DNA from: Hahellaceae bacterium
GTDB lineage: Bacteria > Pseudomonadota > Gammaproteobacteria > Pseudomonadales > Oleiphilaceae
Reading direction: 5' to 3'
Length of the DNA: 64,000 nucleotides
Assembly: GCA_024234505.1 (NCBI GenBank)
Contig: JACKOD010000003.1
Location: 310,001-374,000 of the forward strand
This document shows, in pieces, positions 26,640-35,043 of the stretch. Positions within the stretch are counted from its first letter, which is position 1, and every line of letters begins with the position of its first letter. Both the position numbers and the translations under genes were made by a program. The notes under the pieces were generated by a model. The model ran no database searches and was not told where the DNA came from. It saw only the letters and a program-made list of their open reading frames with translations.

Positions 26640-26823
26640 AATTGGATAGAGAAAAGCTGAATTATATTTAATGGTGGCAAGTGGATGGTTGGGTGTCGTA
26701 GCAACAAATTGGCACTAAAAAACCATGGGGGTTTCTGTATATTTGAGTGTGAACTGCGTATAATTCGCCACCAACAGAATTTGCCTGTTTTTTTTGTAAC
26801 CTTAATTTCGGAGAATGTGTTAA
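26640..26823. other. Short gap where iscU-iscA-hscB-hscA-fdx would be expected
   Basis: In the Pseudomonas gene order iscS and ndk are separated by the Fe-S scaffold, carrier, chaperone and ferredoxin genes. Here only 184 bases separate them. I translated this gap by eye and see no remnant of IscU or of the missing IscS tail. It ends with a probable ndk promoter and a GGAGA ribosome-binding site. Confidence 0.7.
26736..26764 (+). promoter_or_regulatory. Probable promoter of ndk
   Basis: A perfect -10 box TATAAT (26759-26764) with a weak -35 box TGTATA (26736-26741) 17 bases upstream, about 60 bases before the ndk start. Confidence 0.45.
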
Positions 26824-27252
26824 ATGGCAATTGAACGCACCCTGTCTATCATCAAGCCTGATGCTGTCGCTAAAAATGTTATCGGTAAAATTTATTCACG
26901 TTTTGAGAGCAATGGTTTGCGTATCGTTGCTTCAAAAATGATGCATTTGAGCCAGGAGCAAGCAGAAGGCTTTTATGCCGAGCACAAAGAGCGTGGATTC
27001 TTTAAGGATCTGGTTGCATTCATGACTTCTGGCCCTGTGGTTGTTCAGGTGTTGGAAGGCGAAGGTGCCGTGCTGAAAAATCGTGACCTGATGGGCGCAA
27101 CCAATCCTAAGGAAGCGGCTGAAGGCACTATTCGTGCCGATTTCGCAGAATCAATTGATGCGAACGCGGTACACGGATCAGATTCAACGGCTTCTGCCGA
27201 GCGTGAAATTGCGTATTTCTTTACTGATGCGGAAATCTGTCCTCGCGGTTAA
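26824..27252 (+). CDS. ndk: Nucleoside diphosphate kinase Ndk
   Basis: Ndk balances nucleoside triphosphate pools by moving the gamma phosphate between nucleotides through a phospho-histidine. The 142-residue protein is full length: MAIERTLSIIKPDAVAKNVIG, FYAEHKERGFFKDLVAFMTSGPVVV, MGATNPKEAAEGTIRADF and the active-site His in NAVHGSDS. The gene lies directly after the shortened isc region and before rlmN, as in Pseudomonas except for the missing isc genes. A GGAGA site precedes the ATG. Confidence 0.97.
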   Translation: MAIERTLSIIKPDAVAKNVIGKIYSRFESNGLRIVASKMMHLSQEQAEGFYAEHKERGFFKDLVAFMTSGPVVVQVLEGEGAVLKNRDLMGATNPKEAAEGTIRADFAESIDANAVHGSDSTASAEREIAYFFTDAEICPRG

Positions 27253-27270
27253 TTCCCCGGGCAAGACAGT

Positions 27271-27305
27271 CAAAAGCAGGCTCTCTCTTGGGATGCCTGC
27301 TTTTG
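27271..27305 (+). terminator. Hairpin after ndk, possible terminator
   Basis: A perfect 11-bp stem (CAAAAGCAGGC pairing with GCCTGCTTTTG) with a 13-base loop. The T run is only four bases, so termination may be partial and allow read-through into rlmN. Confidence 0.6.
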
Positions 27306-27396
27306 TGCGTAATAAGGGTAGTGAAAATAAGGCCGGTTGTAAGGGGTTTTGCTCCGACATATGCTGCTAAAGCCTAAAATTTGATGGTACGAAGTG

Positions 27397-28509
27397 ATGA
27401 ATCAATCTGTAGAAAAAGTCAATCTGTTGGGATTAACTCGGGCAAAGATGATCGAGTTTTTTAAATCCATTGGCGAGAAGCCATTTCGTGCCCAGCAGGT
27501 GATGCAGTGGATTCATCAGTATGGAGTCTGTGATTTTGACCAGATGACCAACGTGAGCAAGGTGTTGAGAGAACGACTCAAAGGCATTGCTGAAATCGTC
27601 GAGCCCGAAGTAATCTTTCACAAGGTTTCGAGTGACGGTACACGTAAGTGGGTTATGAAAATGCCGGGCGGGAGCAGCATTGAGACAGTACTCATTCCGG
27701 AGGGAAACCGGGGCACGCTTTGCGTATCTTCTCAAATTGGTTGTGCGTTGGACTGTAGTTTTTGTTCCACCGGCAAACAAGGATTCAATCGCAATCTGAC
27801 CACGGCAGAAATTGTTGGGCAAATCTGGGTCGCAGTTAAATCATTTGAACAGATTGATCCGCAGAAAGAGCGACCCGTCACCAACGTGGTGATGATGGGA
27901 ATGGGGGAGCCGCTCCTGAATTTCGACAACGTTGTCGATGCCATGAATATCATGATGGATGATTTTGCCTACAGCATTTCAAAGCGCCGGTTAACGCTTA
28001 GCACGGCCGGTGTAGTGCCTGCATTACGTAAACTGGGTGAGTTGACCGATGTCTCCATCGCTATCAGCCTGCATGCCCCCAATGATGAGTTGCGCAGCCA
28101 GTTGGTGCCGGTTAATCAGCGCTACCCCATCGCAGAGCTAATGGATGCGACCCGTGAGTATTTGAGTCGCTTACCCGACAAGCGAAAAGCAACAATAGAG
28201 TATACGCTCATCGCGGGTGTGAATGATCGCATTGAACATGCACAGCAATTGATAAAATTGCTTCACAATGTGCCATGTAAAATTAACCTGATTCCATTCA
28301 ATCCCTTTCCCGGGAGTGATTACAAAAAGCCTCGTTCTGCGGAAGTACAGAAGTTCCAATCTTTATTGAGTAATGCAGGTTATGTGACGACGGTTCGAAG
28401 CACGCGTGGAGATGATATTGATGCCGCCTGTGGACAATTGGTAGGGCAAGTGGAAGATCGTACACGGCGCAGTGGTAAGTACATTCAAATGCAGCAAATA
28501 CCAGGATAA
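27397..28509 (+). CDS. rlmN: Dual-specificity 23S rRNA/tRNA methyltransferase RlmN
   Basis: RlmN is a radical-SAM enzyme that methylates C2 of A2503 in 23S rRNA and A37 in some tRNAs. The radical-SAM cluster motif is CALDCSFCSTGKQGF (CxxxCxxC), followed by NVVMMGMGEPLLN, RRLTLSTAGVVP and the late CGQL with the Cys that forms the covalent intermediate. Length (370) is normal. The enzyme needs a [4Fe-4S] cluster, so the host must have a working Fe-S system despite the reduced isc locus. The gene starts with GTG-ATG; the ATG at 27397 is chosen. Confidence 0.95.
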   Translation: MNQSVEKVNLLGLTRAKMIEFFKSIGEKPFRAQQVMQWIHQYGVCDFDQMTNVSKVLRERLKGIAEIVEPEVIFHKVSSDGTRKWVMKMPGGSSIETVLIPEGNRGTLCVSSQIGCALDCSFCSTGKQGFNRNLTTAEIVGQIWVAVKSFEQIDPQKERPVTNVVMMGMGEPLLNFDNVVDAMNIMMDDFAYSISKRRLTLSTAGVVPALRKLGELTDVSIAISLHAPNDELRSQLVPVNQRYPIAELMDATREYLSRLPDKRKATIEYTLIAGVNDRIEHAQQLIKLLHNVPCKINLIPFNPFPGSDYKKPRSAEVQKFQSLLSNAGYVTTVRSTRGDDIDAACGQLVGQVEDRTRRSGKYIQMQQIPG

Positions 28510-28518
28510 ATTTCACGG

Positions 28519-29292
28519 ATGTTAAGATACTTCGTTTTTCTCGCGGTGATGTTTCTCAGCGCGTGTGTGACCGAAACAACCAGCTCGTTCAAACCCAAGG
28601 AAAATCAGGGAGAGGCGCTGTCGCTTTATATACAGTTGGGGCTTGCATATATTCAAAAACAGGATACTGATCGCGCACGCATGCACTTGACACGTGCTTT
28701 GGAAATTGATCCTGACAGTGCGGGAGCCCATGCGGGATTCGGTTTGCTTTATCAGCGGGAAGGTGAGCCCGCTTTGGCAGAAAAAAGCTTTCAGCACTCA
28801 TTGAGGTCTGATCCCGGTTACACACGGGGCCGGACCTATTACGCGGCCTTCCTTTATAGTAAAAAGGAGTATGCCAAGGCGCTGGATCAGCTAACAGTGG
28901 CGTCGCAGGATACCGAATATGATGGACGGGCGCAGGTGTTTGTCAACATCGCACGATGCGCTGTTCGCCTAAAAGACAATGATCGCGCCTTGAAAGCATT
29001 TGAGAAAGCGACGCTGCTAGATCGTTCACTCGTAGGAACGATTGTTGATCTTATTGAAGTCCAGTTGGATATGCAGGAATATGACGAAGCCCAGCGTCTT
29101 TATGCCCGGATGCAAAATTATATCAAGCATGGCGCGATGACTCACTCACCCAGAAGTCTGCTGGCCGGTGCCCGGCTCGCCATGCACTATAAAAAGCCGG
29201 ATCAGGTTGCCAGTCTGGGGCTCGTGCTGAAAAATTTATACCCTAATTCACCGGAATACAAACAGTATAAGGCGTTGATGACGAATGAATGA
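28519..29292 (+). CDS. pilF: TPR lipoprotein PilF/PilW (type IV pilus secretin assembly)
   Basis: A 257-residue lipoprotein with lipobox LSAC (Cys16) followed by about six tetratricopeptide repeats (for example ARMHLTRALEIDPDSAGAHAGFG and AEKSFQHSLRSDPGYTRGR). In Pseudomonas the pilotin PilF takes the PilQ secretin to the outer membrane and is encoded at this same position between rlmN and rodZ. The product should face the periplasm from the outer membrane. It begins 9 bases after rlmN and overlaps rodZ by 8 bases. The role in twitching motility is inferred from synteny and domain content. Confidence 0.88.
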   Translation: MLRYFVFLAVMFLSACVTETTSSFKPKENQGEALSLYIQLGLAYIQKQDTDRARMHLTRALEIDPDSAGAHAGFGLLYQREGEPALAEKSFQHSLRSDPGYTRGRTYYAAFLYSKKEYAKALDQLTVASQDTEYDGRAQVFVNIARCAVRLKDNDRALKAFEKATLLDRSLVGTIVDLIEVQLDMQEYDEAQRLYARMQNYIKHGAMTHSPRSLLAGARLAMHYKKPDQVASLGLVLKNLYPNSPEYKQYKALMTNE

Positions 29293-30376
29293 GAGCAGCG
29301 AGGACGCTAATCAGGTGGCAGTGCTTTCGCCCGGAAAAATGTTGAGAAAGGCCCGGGAAGAAAAAAATCTTTCCACGGCAGATGCAGCTAACGAATTGCA
29401 TCTTCGACCGTCGATTGTTTCCGCTATAGAACAGGGCCAATATGACTTGGTACCGGGTTTGATTTTTCTGAAAGGTTACGTCCGAAGTTATGCTCGATTG
29501 GTGGGCCTGAACGAGGCGAAGGTAATCGCCGTTCTGGATGAAGAATTAAGGCTTAAACAGGTAGATGTTGAGCAGCATAACAACGAACAGCAAAAGCGTC
29601 GTCGTGGCATGGCCGGGCTTTGGCTGGTACTGATTGTCGCATTGGTTGTTGCGGCATTTATTTGGAGAGATTCGTTGATCGCGCTTGTGGCATCCGGTGG
29701 TGTTGTCGAGCCTCCGATATCGAGTGAAGTATCAACCGCTGCACCGGAAATAGCCGTTGAGTCTCCAAATAAAACGATGGATTCCAATAGTTCGCCGGAT
29801 TCGAACAACTCGACAGATTTGACGGTTGCAGGGACAGTCGTGTTTTCCAAACCCGACAGTACTATAGGGATGCCAGCAGAGACTCAAAAGGACAGCACAA
29901 CCATTCCGCTTTCTGTCAAATTTGGTTCTTCTGAACCAGAAGCTTCTGTTGAGTCTGAAGAATATCGCGCAACAACCAGCGGTGTGGCTGGCGATTCTAG
30001 TGCTGAAAGCGAGCCAGACTTTTCTAAGGCACCTACAGAAGATACTGCGGGTGCGGAAGTTGACTCGACGACTATTGTAGCTCAGAGCGCTGAACTCGCG
30101 CCGGTTGAGTCAGATTCTACAAATATTGAAGCCGGAACCGCGTCGCTCGACATGTATTTTCGAGGGGACTCCTGGATCCAGATCACTGATGGTAACGGCA
30201 AGCGGTTGGTATCTGCGTTAAAGAGGCAAGGTTCGGAAATCAGTTTAACCGGAAAGGCGCCCTTTAAAATTGTTGTGGGTGCAGTGAGTGTCAGTGATGT
30301 GCGATTTAATGGAAAAGTTGTGGATTATTCGAATTTCAAGGTAAGAAATAATCGTGCCGTTTTGGTGCTCGAATAG
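29285..30376 (+). CDS. rodZ: Cell-shape protein RodZ
   Basis: RodZ links the MreB cytoskeleton to the wall-building machinery. The 363-residue protein has a cytoplasmic helix-turn-helix domain (about residues 16-85: MLRKAREEKNLSTADAANEL, FLKGYVRSYARLVGL), a basic stretch QQKRRRG, one membrane span (about 108-127), a long Ser/Thr/Glu-rich periplasmic linker (about 140-280), and a C-terminal beta domain (about 285-363, SWIQITDGNGKRL). This order is the family layout. The gene overlaps pilF by 8 bases. Confidence 0.92.
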   Translation: MNESSEDANQVAVLSPGKMLRKAREEKNLSTADAANELHLRPSIVSAIEQGQYDLVPGLIFLKGYVRSYARLVGLNEAKVIAVLDEELRLKQVDVEQHNNEQQKRRRGMAGLWLVLIVALVVAAFIWRDSLIALVASGGVVEPPISSEVSTAAPEIAVESPNKTMDSNSSPDSNNSTDLTVAGTVVFSKPDSTIGMPAETQKDSTTIPLSVKFGSSEPEASVESEEYRATTSGVAGDSSAESEPDFSKAPTEDTAGAEVDSTTIVAQSAELAPVESDSTNIEAGTASLDMYFRGDSWIQITDGNGKRLVSALKRQGSEISLTGKAPFKIVVGAVSVSDVRFNGKVVDYSNFKVRNNRAVLVLE

Positions 30377-30493
30377 ATCAGGTAAGAGAGGGGCCGAAGA
30401 AAGAAAACGTCCCTGTCAATGGTTTTCCGAAATGAGAGTCATCACGCATAACATTGGAACGGCAACAGAATCCTATCGGGAAAGTAATAAGTT

Positions 30494-31630
30494 ATGAAAT
30501 TTGAATCACCCATTGTTCGTCGTAAGTCAAAGAAAATCTGGGTAGGTAAGGTACCGGTCGGTGGTGATGCACCTATTACGGTACAAAGTATGACCAATAC
30601 CGATACGCTGGATGTTGAGGCGACGGTTGCCCAGATTCAGAGAATGGAGCAGGCAGGCGTCGATATCGTCAGGGTTTCGGTACCTACACTTGATGCGGCA
30701 GATACCTTTGCTGAAATTCGTCGGCGAGTAAATACGCCACTCATTGCGGATATTCATTTCGACTACAAAATTGCTCTGAAAGTTGCCAAAGGGGGCGTTG
30801 ATTGTTTGCGAATCAATCCTGGCAATATTGGTAAAGAAGATCGCATAAGGGAAGTTATTGCCGCGGCTCAGGATCTGAATATACCTATCCGCATAGGTGT
30901 AAATGCGGGATCTCTCGAAAAAGATTTGCAAAAGAAGTATGGTGAACCGACTCCGGACGCCTTGGTAGAGTCTGCCATGAGGCATGTAGATATTCTGGAT
31001 CGGCATAATTTTCATAATTTTAAAGTTAGCTTAAAAGCCTCTGATGTCTTCATGACAGTAGCGGCCTATCGAAAAATTGCTTCACAGATTGAACAACCGC
31101 TGCACCTTGGGATAACGGAAGCGGGCGGCTTGCGCTCGGGAACGGTAAAATCCTCTGTCGGTTTGGGAATGTTGTTGATGGATGGTATTGGCGATACTAT
31201 TCGCGTCTCTTTAGCGGCGGATCCGGTAGAAGAAGTCAAAGTCGGTTTCGATATTCTCAAGAGTCTGAAATTAAGAGCCAAAGGCATTAATTTTATTGCT
31301 TGTCCAAGTTGCTCAAGACAGAATTTTGATGTGGTAAAAACCATGAATGAGCTTGAGTCTCGTCTGGAAGATATCATGGTGCCGCTCGATGTCGCGATTA
31401 TAGGATGTATTGTGAATGGCCCAGGTGAAGCCAGAGAAGCCGACGTAGGTCTCACTGGCGGGACGCCGAGCAATCTTGTTTATGTCCGAGGGGTGCCGGA
31501 TCACAAATTGAATAATGAAACGCTGGTAGATAATCTGGAAAAACTGGTTCGCGCGGAAGCCGCTAAACGAGCAGCCAGTGATGCGGCACGTGACGAAAAG
31601 GACGCACAGGACATTATTGCCCGAGTGTGA
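30494..31630 (+). CDS. ispG: 4-hydroxy-3-methylbut-2-enyl diphosphate synthase IspG
   Basis: IspG (GcpE) reduces methylerythritol cyclodiphosphate to HMBPP in the non-mevalonate isoprenoid pathway. The 378-residue protein shows RRKSKKIWVGKVPVGGDAPI, ADIHFDYKIAL, LRINPGNIG and the C-terminal [4Fe-4S] ligand motifs CPSCSRQ and GCIVNGPGEA followed by DVGLTGG. Like RlmN, it depends on Fe-S cluster supply. A 117-base gap separates it from rodZ, so it may have its own promoter. It precedes hisS as in other gammaproteobacteria. Confidence 0.96.
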   Translation: MKFESPIVRRKSKKIWVGKVPVGGDAPITVQSMTNTDTLDVEATVAQIQRMEQAGVDIVRVSVPTLDAADTFAEIRRRVNTPLIADIHFDYKIALKVAKGGVDCLRINPGNIGKEDRIREVIAAAQDLNIPIRIGVNAGSLEKDLQKKYGEPTPDALVESAMRHVDILDRHNFHNFKVSLKASDVFMTVAAYRKIASQIEQPLHLGITEAGGLRSGTVKSSVGLGMLLMDGIGDTIRVSLAADPVEEVKVGFDILKSLKLRAKGINFIACPSCSRQNFDVVKTMNELESRLEDIMVPLDVAIIGCIVNGPGEAREADVGLTGGTPSNLVYVRGVPDHKLNNETLVDNLEKLVRAEAAKRAASDAARDEKDAQDIIARV

Positions 31631-31735
31631 GTCGTCCACTTTATACTGCTTTCACAGGTTATTCCGGTCTCATTTTTAAACGGTGTCTGCCCATCCCCGG
31701 TACACCAGTAATTAACTTATTAGATAGGTGTAGTT

Positions 31736-33010
31736 TTGGCTAAGATTCAAGCCATCAGAGGCATGAACGATGTTCTGCCCGCACAGACGCCAATTTGGCA
31801 ATATTTTGAACGTACCGTACGCAACCTGGTGCAGTCTTATGGGTATCAGGAAATTCGCTTGCCGATAGTTGAGCAGACGGAGTTATTTAAGCGTTCTATT
31901 GGTGAAGTCACTGATATTGTCGAAAAGGAAATGTACACCTTTGAAGATCGCAATGGCGACAGCCTTACGCTTCGACCTGAAGGTACTGCGGGTTGTGTGA
32001 GAGCCGTAGAAGAGCATGGCATGTTGCACAATCAGACTCAAAAACTCTGGTATGCCGGTCCAATGTTCCGGCATGAGCGTCCTCAGAAAGGGCGTTACAG
32101 ACAGTTTCACCAGATAGGGGTCGAAACGTTCGGGTTGTTGGGGCCGGATATTGATGCAGAGCTCATTATCATGAGTGCCCGTCTGTGGGAGCATCTGGGT
32201 ATTTCCGAATATGTCAGCTTGCAAATAAATTCGCTTGGCAGCAGTGAGGCTCGCCGGGTTTATCGCGAGGCGCTGGTCGGCTATCTTGAGGGCCATGTGG
32301 AACAACTGGATGAAGACAGTCGCCGACGTTTGTCCAGTAATCCGTTGCGTATTCTGGATAGCAAGGATCCTCAAACCCAACAAATCCTTCAGGATGCGCC
32401 TAATTTCGAAGATTATCTGGATGAGGAGTCCCGAGTTCACTTTTCCGGTTTGCGTGCGCTTTTGGATGCCAATGGGATTCGATACGAGGTCAACCCTCGC
32501 TTGGTTCGTGGTCTGGATTATTATGGCAAAACCGTCTTTGAGTGGGTGACCGATCAGCTCGGCGCTCAGGGAACGGTGTGTGCGGGTGGACGTTATGATG
32601 GGCTGGTAGAACAGCTTGGAGGAAAGTCCACGCCTGCCGTTGGCTTTGCGATGGGAATCGAACGTCTGATTTTGTTGCTGGAAAGCACTGAAAAAGTACC
32701 CGAGACAGTAAGTAACAATGTTGATGTTTTCGTTGTTGCTGCGGGTGACGGTGTGCAAGCGGTGGCGTTCCAGCTAGCGGAACAATTACGTCGATCGCGC
32801 GAAGGGATGAAAGTGTTGGTAAATAATGGCGGTGGAAGTTTTAAAAGCCAGTTTAAAAAGGCCGACAAGAGTGGCGCGCGGGTTGCCGTTATTCTTGGTG
32901 AAAACGAGCTTAACAACGGCGTTGTTGTTGTAAAACCATTGCGCATGGGTGCAGAGCAGCGCGAAGTGAAGTTTGATGCAATGATTCATGCAGTACACGA
33001 AAGTCTCTGA
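31736..33010 (+). CDS. hisS: Histidyl-tRNA synthetase HisS
   Basis: A class II aminoacyl-tRNA synthetase that charges tRNA-His. Motifs include AKIQAIRGMNDVLP at the N-terminus, TLRPEGTAGCVRAV (motif 2 region), RHERPQKGRYRQFHQIGVE (within it ERPQKGRYRQFHQ), the histidine-binding RGLDYYGKTVFE and the motif 3 block AVGFAMGIERL. A C-terminal anticodon-binding domain follows from about residue 330. Length (424) is normal. Translation appears to start at a TTG (31736), supported by AGGTG 5 bases upstream and by the family N-terminus; no suitable ATG lies nearby. Confidence 0.96.
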   Translation: MAKIQAIRGMNDVLPAQTPIWQYFERTVRNLVQSYGYQEIRLPIVEQTELFKRSIGEVTDIVEKEMYTFEDRNGDSLTLRPEGTAGCVRAVEEHGMLHNQTQKLWYAGPMFRHERPQKGRYRQFHQIGVETFGLLGPDIDAELIIMSARLWEHLGISEYVSLQINSLGSSEARRVYREALVGYLEGHVEQLDEDSRRRLSSNPLRILDSKDPQTQQILQDAPNFEDYLDEESRVHFSGLRALLDANGIRYEVNPRLVRGLDYYGKTVFEWVTDQLGAQGTVCAGGRYDGLVEQLGGKSTPAVGFAMGIERLILLLESTEKVPETVSNNVDVFVVAAGDGVQAVAFQLAEQLRRSREGMKVLVNNGGGSFKSQFKKADKSGARVAVILGENELNNGVVVVKPLRMGAEQREVKFDAMIHAVHESL

Positions 33011-33117
33011 TGCCGCATCATGTAAAAAGAAAATACACGTAAAAACAAAATAAAAGTGTCCTCTCCGCCGGATTTCAAGGAGCAGGATAGTGCTAAACAC
33101 CAGCATACTATAGGGGA

Positions 33118-33783
33118 ATGACGTTGGATATTTATCGTAATGAAGAGGAACAGGTTGCTGCGCTTAAAAATTGGTGGGCACAGAATGGAAAATCCTTGAT
33201 TGTTGGCATTTTGTTGGCGTTGACATTAGTGTTTGCCTGGAAATCCTGGCAGCAGCGGGTGATTAACGAGAAAAGCACGGCATCGATGCTATATCAGCAA
33301 ATGCTTCAGTCTGCACTGGCTGAAACCATGACGGAAGAAAATCATTCCTCTGTTGCGTTTATCGGCAATAAGTTGAAAACCGAATTTGAAAACACACAAT
33401 ATGCGGTTTTCGCGTCACTTTTTCTGGCCAGAGAATTCGTAAATAGTGGCGACTTGTCAGCGGCCGAAGCTCAGTTGAAGTGGGCTCTGGCTCATGCAAT
33501 GGGAACCGAAATGGCAGCGGTATCCACGGTTCGACTGGCTAAAATTGTGGCAGCGCAATCACGACAGGATGAGGCTCTGAAGTTACTGGAGCATCCTGCA
33601 AATCAATCCTTTGCAGCAATTTATGACGAAGCCAAAGGTGACATTTATTTTGCAGCAAATGATCGGGATTCTGCGCAAAAAGCCTATGTTTCTGCATATA
33701 AGGAAAGCGACGAAGGTAGTGGTAGCCGAGCGTTACTAAAAATTAAACTCGCAGACCTGGGTGTGCGTGCGGAGGATCTATAA
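33118..33783 (+). CDS. yfgM: YfgM family membrane-anchored TPR protein (ancillary SecYEG translocon subunit)
   Basis: A 221-residue protein with a short cytoplasmic start (YRNEEEQVAALKNWWAQNGK), one membrane span (about residues 22-40) and a periplasmic TPR-like domain. This matches YfgM, which associates with SecYEG and periplasmic chaperones in E. coli. The order hisS-yfgM-bamB-der is widely conserved. Its stop overlaps the bamB start by one base, indicating coupled translation. Confidence 0.9.
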   Translation: MTLDIYRNEEEQVAALKNWWAQNGKSLIVGILLALTLVFAWKSWQQRVINEKSTASMLYQQMLQSALAETMTEENHSSVAFIGNKLKTEFENTQYAVFASLFLAREFVNSGDLSAAEAQLKWALAHAMGTEMAAVSTVRLAKIVAAQSRQDEALKLLEHPANQSFAAIYDEAKGDIYFAANDRDSAQKAYVSAYKESDEGSGSRALLKIKLADLGVRAEDL

Positions 33784-34928
33784 TGCGCCTGTGGCCTTCC
33801 GGGATCATCTGGTTACTTCTGGCCTGGTTTCTTGCGGGATGCAGTTCCAATGAGGTGAAAGATGAGCCTATGGATCTGCCTGACTTCAAGTCCGAGATAA
33901 AGCTCAAGGAGGTTTGGAGTCGTTCTATTGGTGATGGTTACGATGAATTGTTGTTGTTTATTGAGCCGGTCATTCAGGGTGACGAGATTTATGCGATTGA
34001 TCTGGAGGGCGAACTTACTGCCCTGAATCGACTCAATGGTAAAAGATTATGGCGCCGCTCTTTGGATGAACCTATTTTAGGGGGGATAGGCGCAGATAGT
34101 ACTCACCTGTTTGTCACCAACCGTAAGGGTGAGCTTATTGCCCTGAGCATTACCGATGGTACCGAACTCTGGCGGAAATCAGTAAGCAGTGAAGTTTTGG
34201 CGGCACCTCAAAGCGACGGTGTAAGAGTCGTCGTATCGACCATTGACGGCAATGTATTCTGCTTTGATACAACTACGGCCGAGCTACTATGGCGCTATGA
34301 TACGGAAACGCCCGTTTTAACCATGCGAGGTAATGCTACGCCATTGATTGCGGGAGACAGTGCGTTGACCGGGCTTGCCAACGGCGAATTGGTCGCTTTG
34401 GATATTAAGAGTGGCGCGCCTCGTTGGGAGTTTCCTGTTGGGGTGGCTCAGGGGCGGACAGAGCTTGAGCGACTTGTGGATGTCGATGGGCAACCCCGGA
34501 TTTTCGACAATCGAATTTTTGCAATTTCCTACCAGGGACGCTTGGTAGTCATAGACGCATTTACCGGACAGGAGGTTTGGTCCAAAAAGGAGTCTAGTTA
34601 CCGTTCATTAGATTTGGGCTTGGGGCAGATCTATGTTTCAACGTCGGATGGCGAGGTGGTTGCCTACAATCTCACTAACGGTATTGAGATCTGGCGTCAG
34701 AGTAATATTAAATTTCGCAGGCTTTCCGCTCCCAAGGCGTGGGGCAGTGTCGTTGCTGTCGGTGATTATGAAGGTTATTTGCATATCTTGTCCCAGATAG
34801 ATGGCCACTTCATGGCAAGAACAGACGTAGATAGTGACGGGATTCGCGCACATATGATCGTTTCCGATGATTTGCTGTATGTCTATGGAAACGGGGGAGA
34901 GCTTGCTGCATTTCGGATACAGAACTAA
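33783..34928 (+). CDS. bamB: Outer-membrane assembly lipoprotein BamB
   Basis: BamB is the beta-propeller lipoprotein of the BAM complex that inserts outer-membrane proteins. The 381-residue product has the lipobox LAGC (Cys20) followed by repeated blades with AL(D/N)...G...LW(R/K) cores (for example LTALNRLNGKRLWRR, IALSITDGTELWRKS, VVIDAFTGQEVWSKK). These are typical PQQ-like propeller repeats. Length and gene position after yfgM agree. It should be lipidated and periplasm-facing. Confidence 0.95.
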   Translation: MRLWPSGIIWLLLAWFLAGCSSNEVKDEPMDLPDFKSEIKLKEVWSRSIGDGYDELLLFIEPVIQGDEIYAIDLEGELTALNRLNGKRLWRRSLDEPILGGIGADSTHLFVTNRKGELIALSITDGTELWRKSVSSEVLAAPQSDGVRVVVSTIDGNVFCFDTTTAELLWRYDTETPVLTMRGNATPLIAGDSALTGLANGELVALDIKSGAPRWEFPVGVAQGRTELERLVDVDGQPRIFDNRIFAISYQGRLVVIDAFTGQEVWSKKESSYRSLDLGLGQIYVSTSDGEVVAYNLTNGIEIWRQSNIKFRRLSAPKAWGSVVAVGDYEGYLHILSQIDGHFMARTDVDSDGIRAHMIVSDDLLYVYGNGGELAAFRIQN

Positions 34929-35043
34929 ATACGTTCCGCACAAATTTTCGCCAAATCCTGAGCGGTGAATGTAAGTTGTTGGGCATAAACCCGCCAGGTA
35001 AGCTGTCGGAAAATTTGTTTTATATTAATTAGAGGTTGTCTGG

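Noticed and set aside
25470..26823. Possible frameshift hiding the normal IscS C-terminus
   Set aside because: I read the bases after the stop in all forward frames and found nothing like the family tail; the frame and base use are normal up to the stop.
31736..31738. TTG start of hisS as a sign of gene damage
   Set aside because: The TTG has a well-placed AGGTG site and the protein is complete, so it is simply a rarer start codon.
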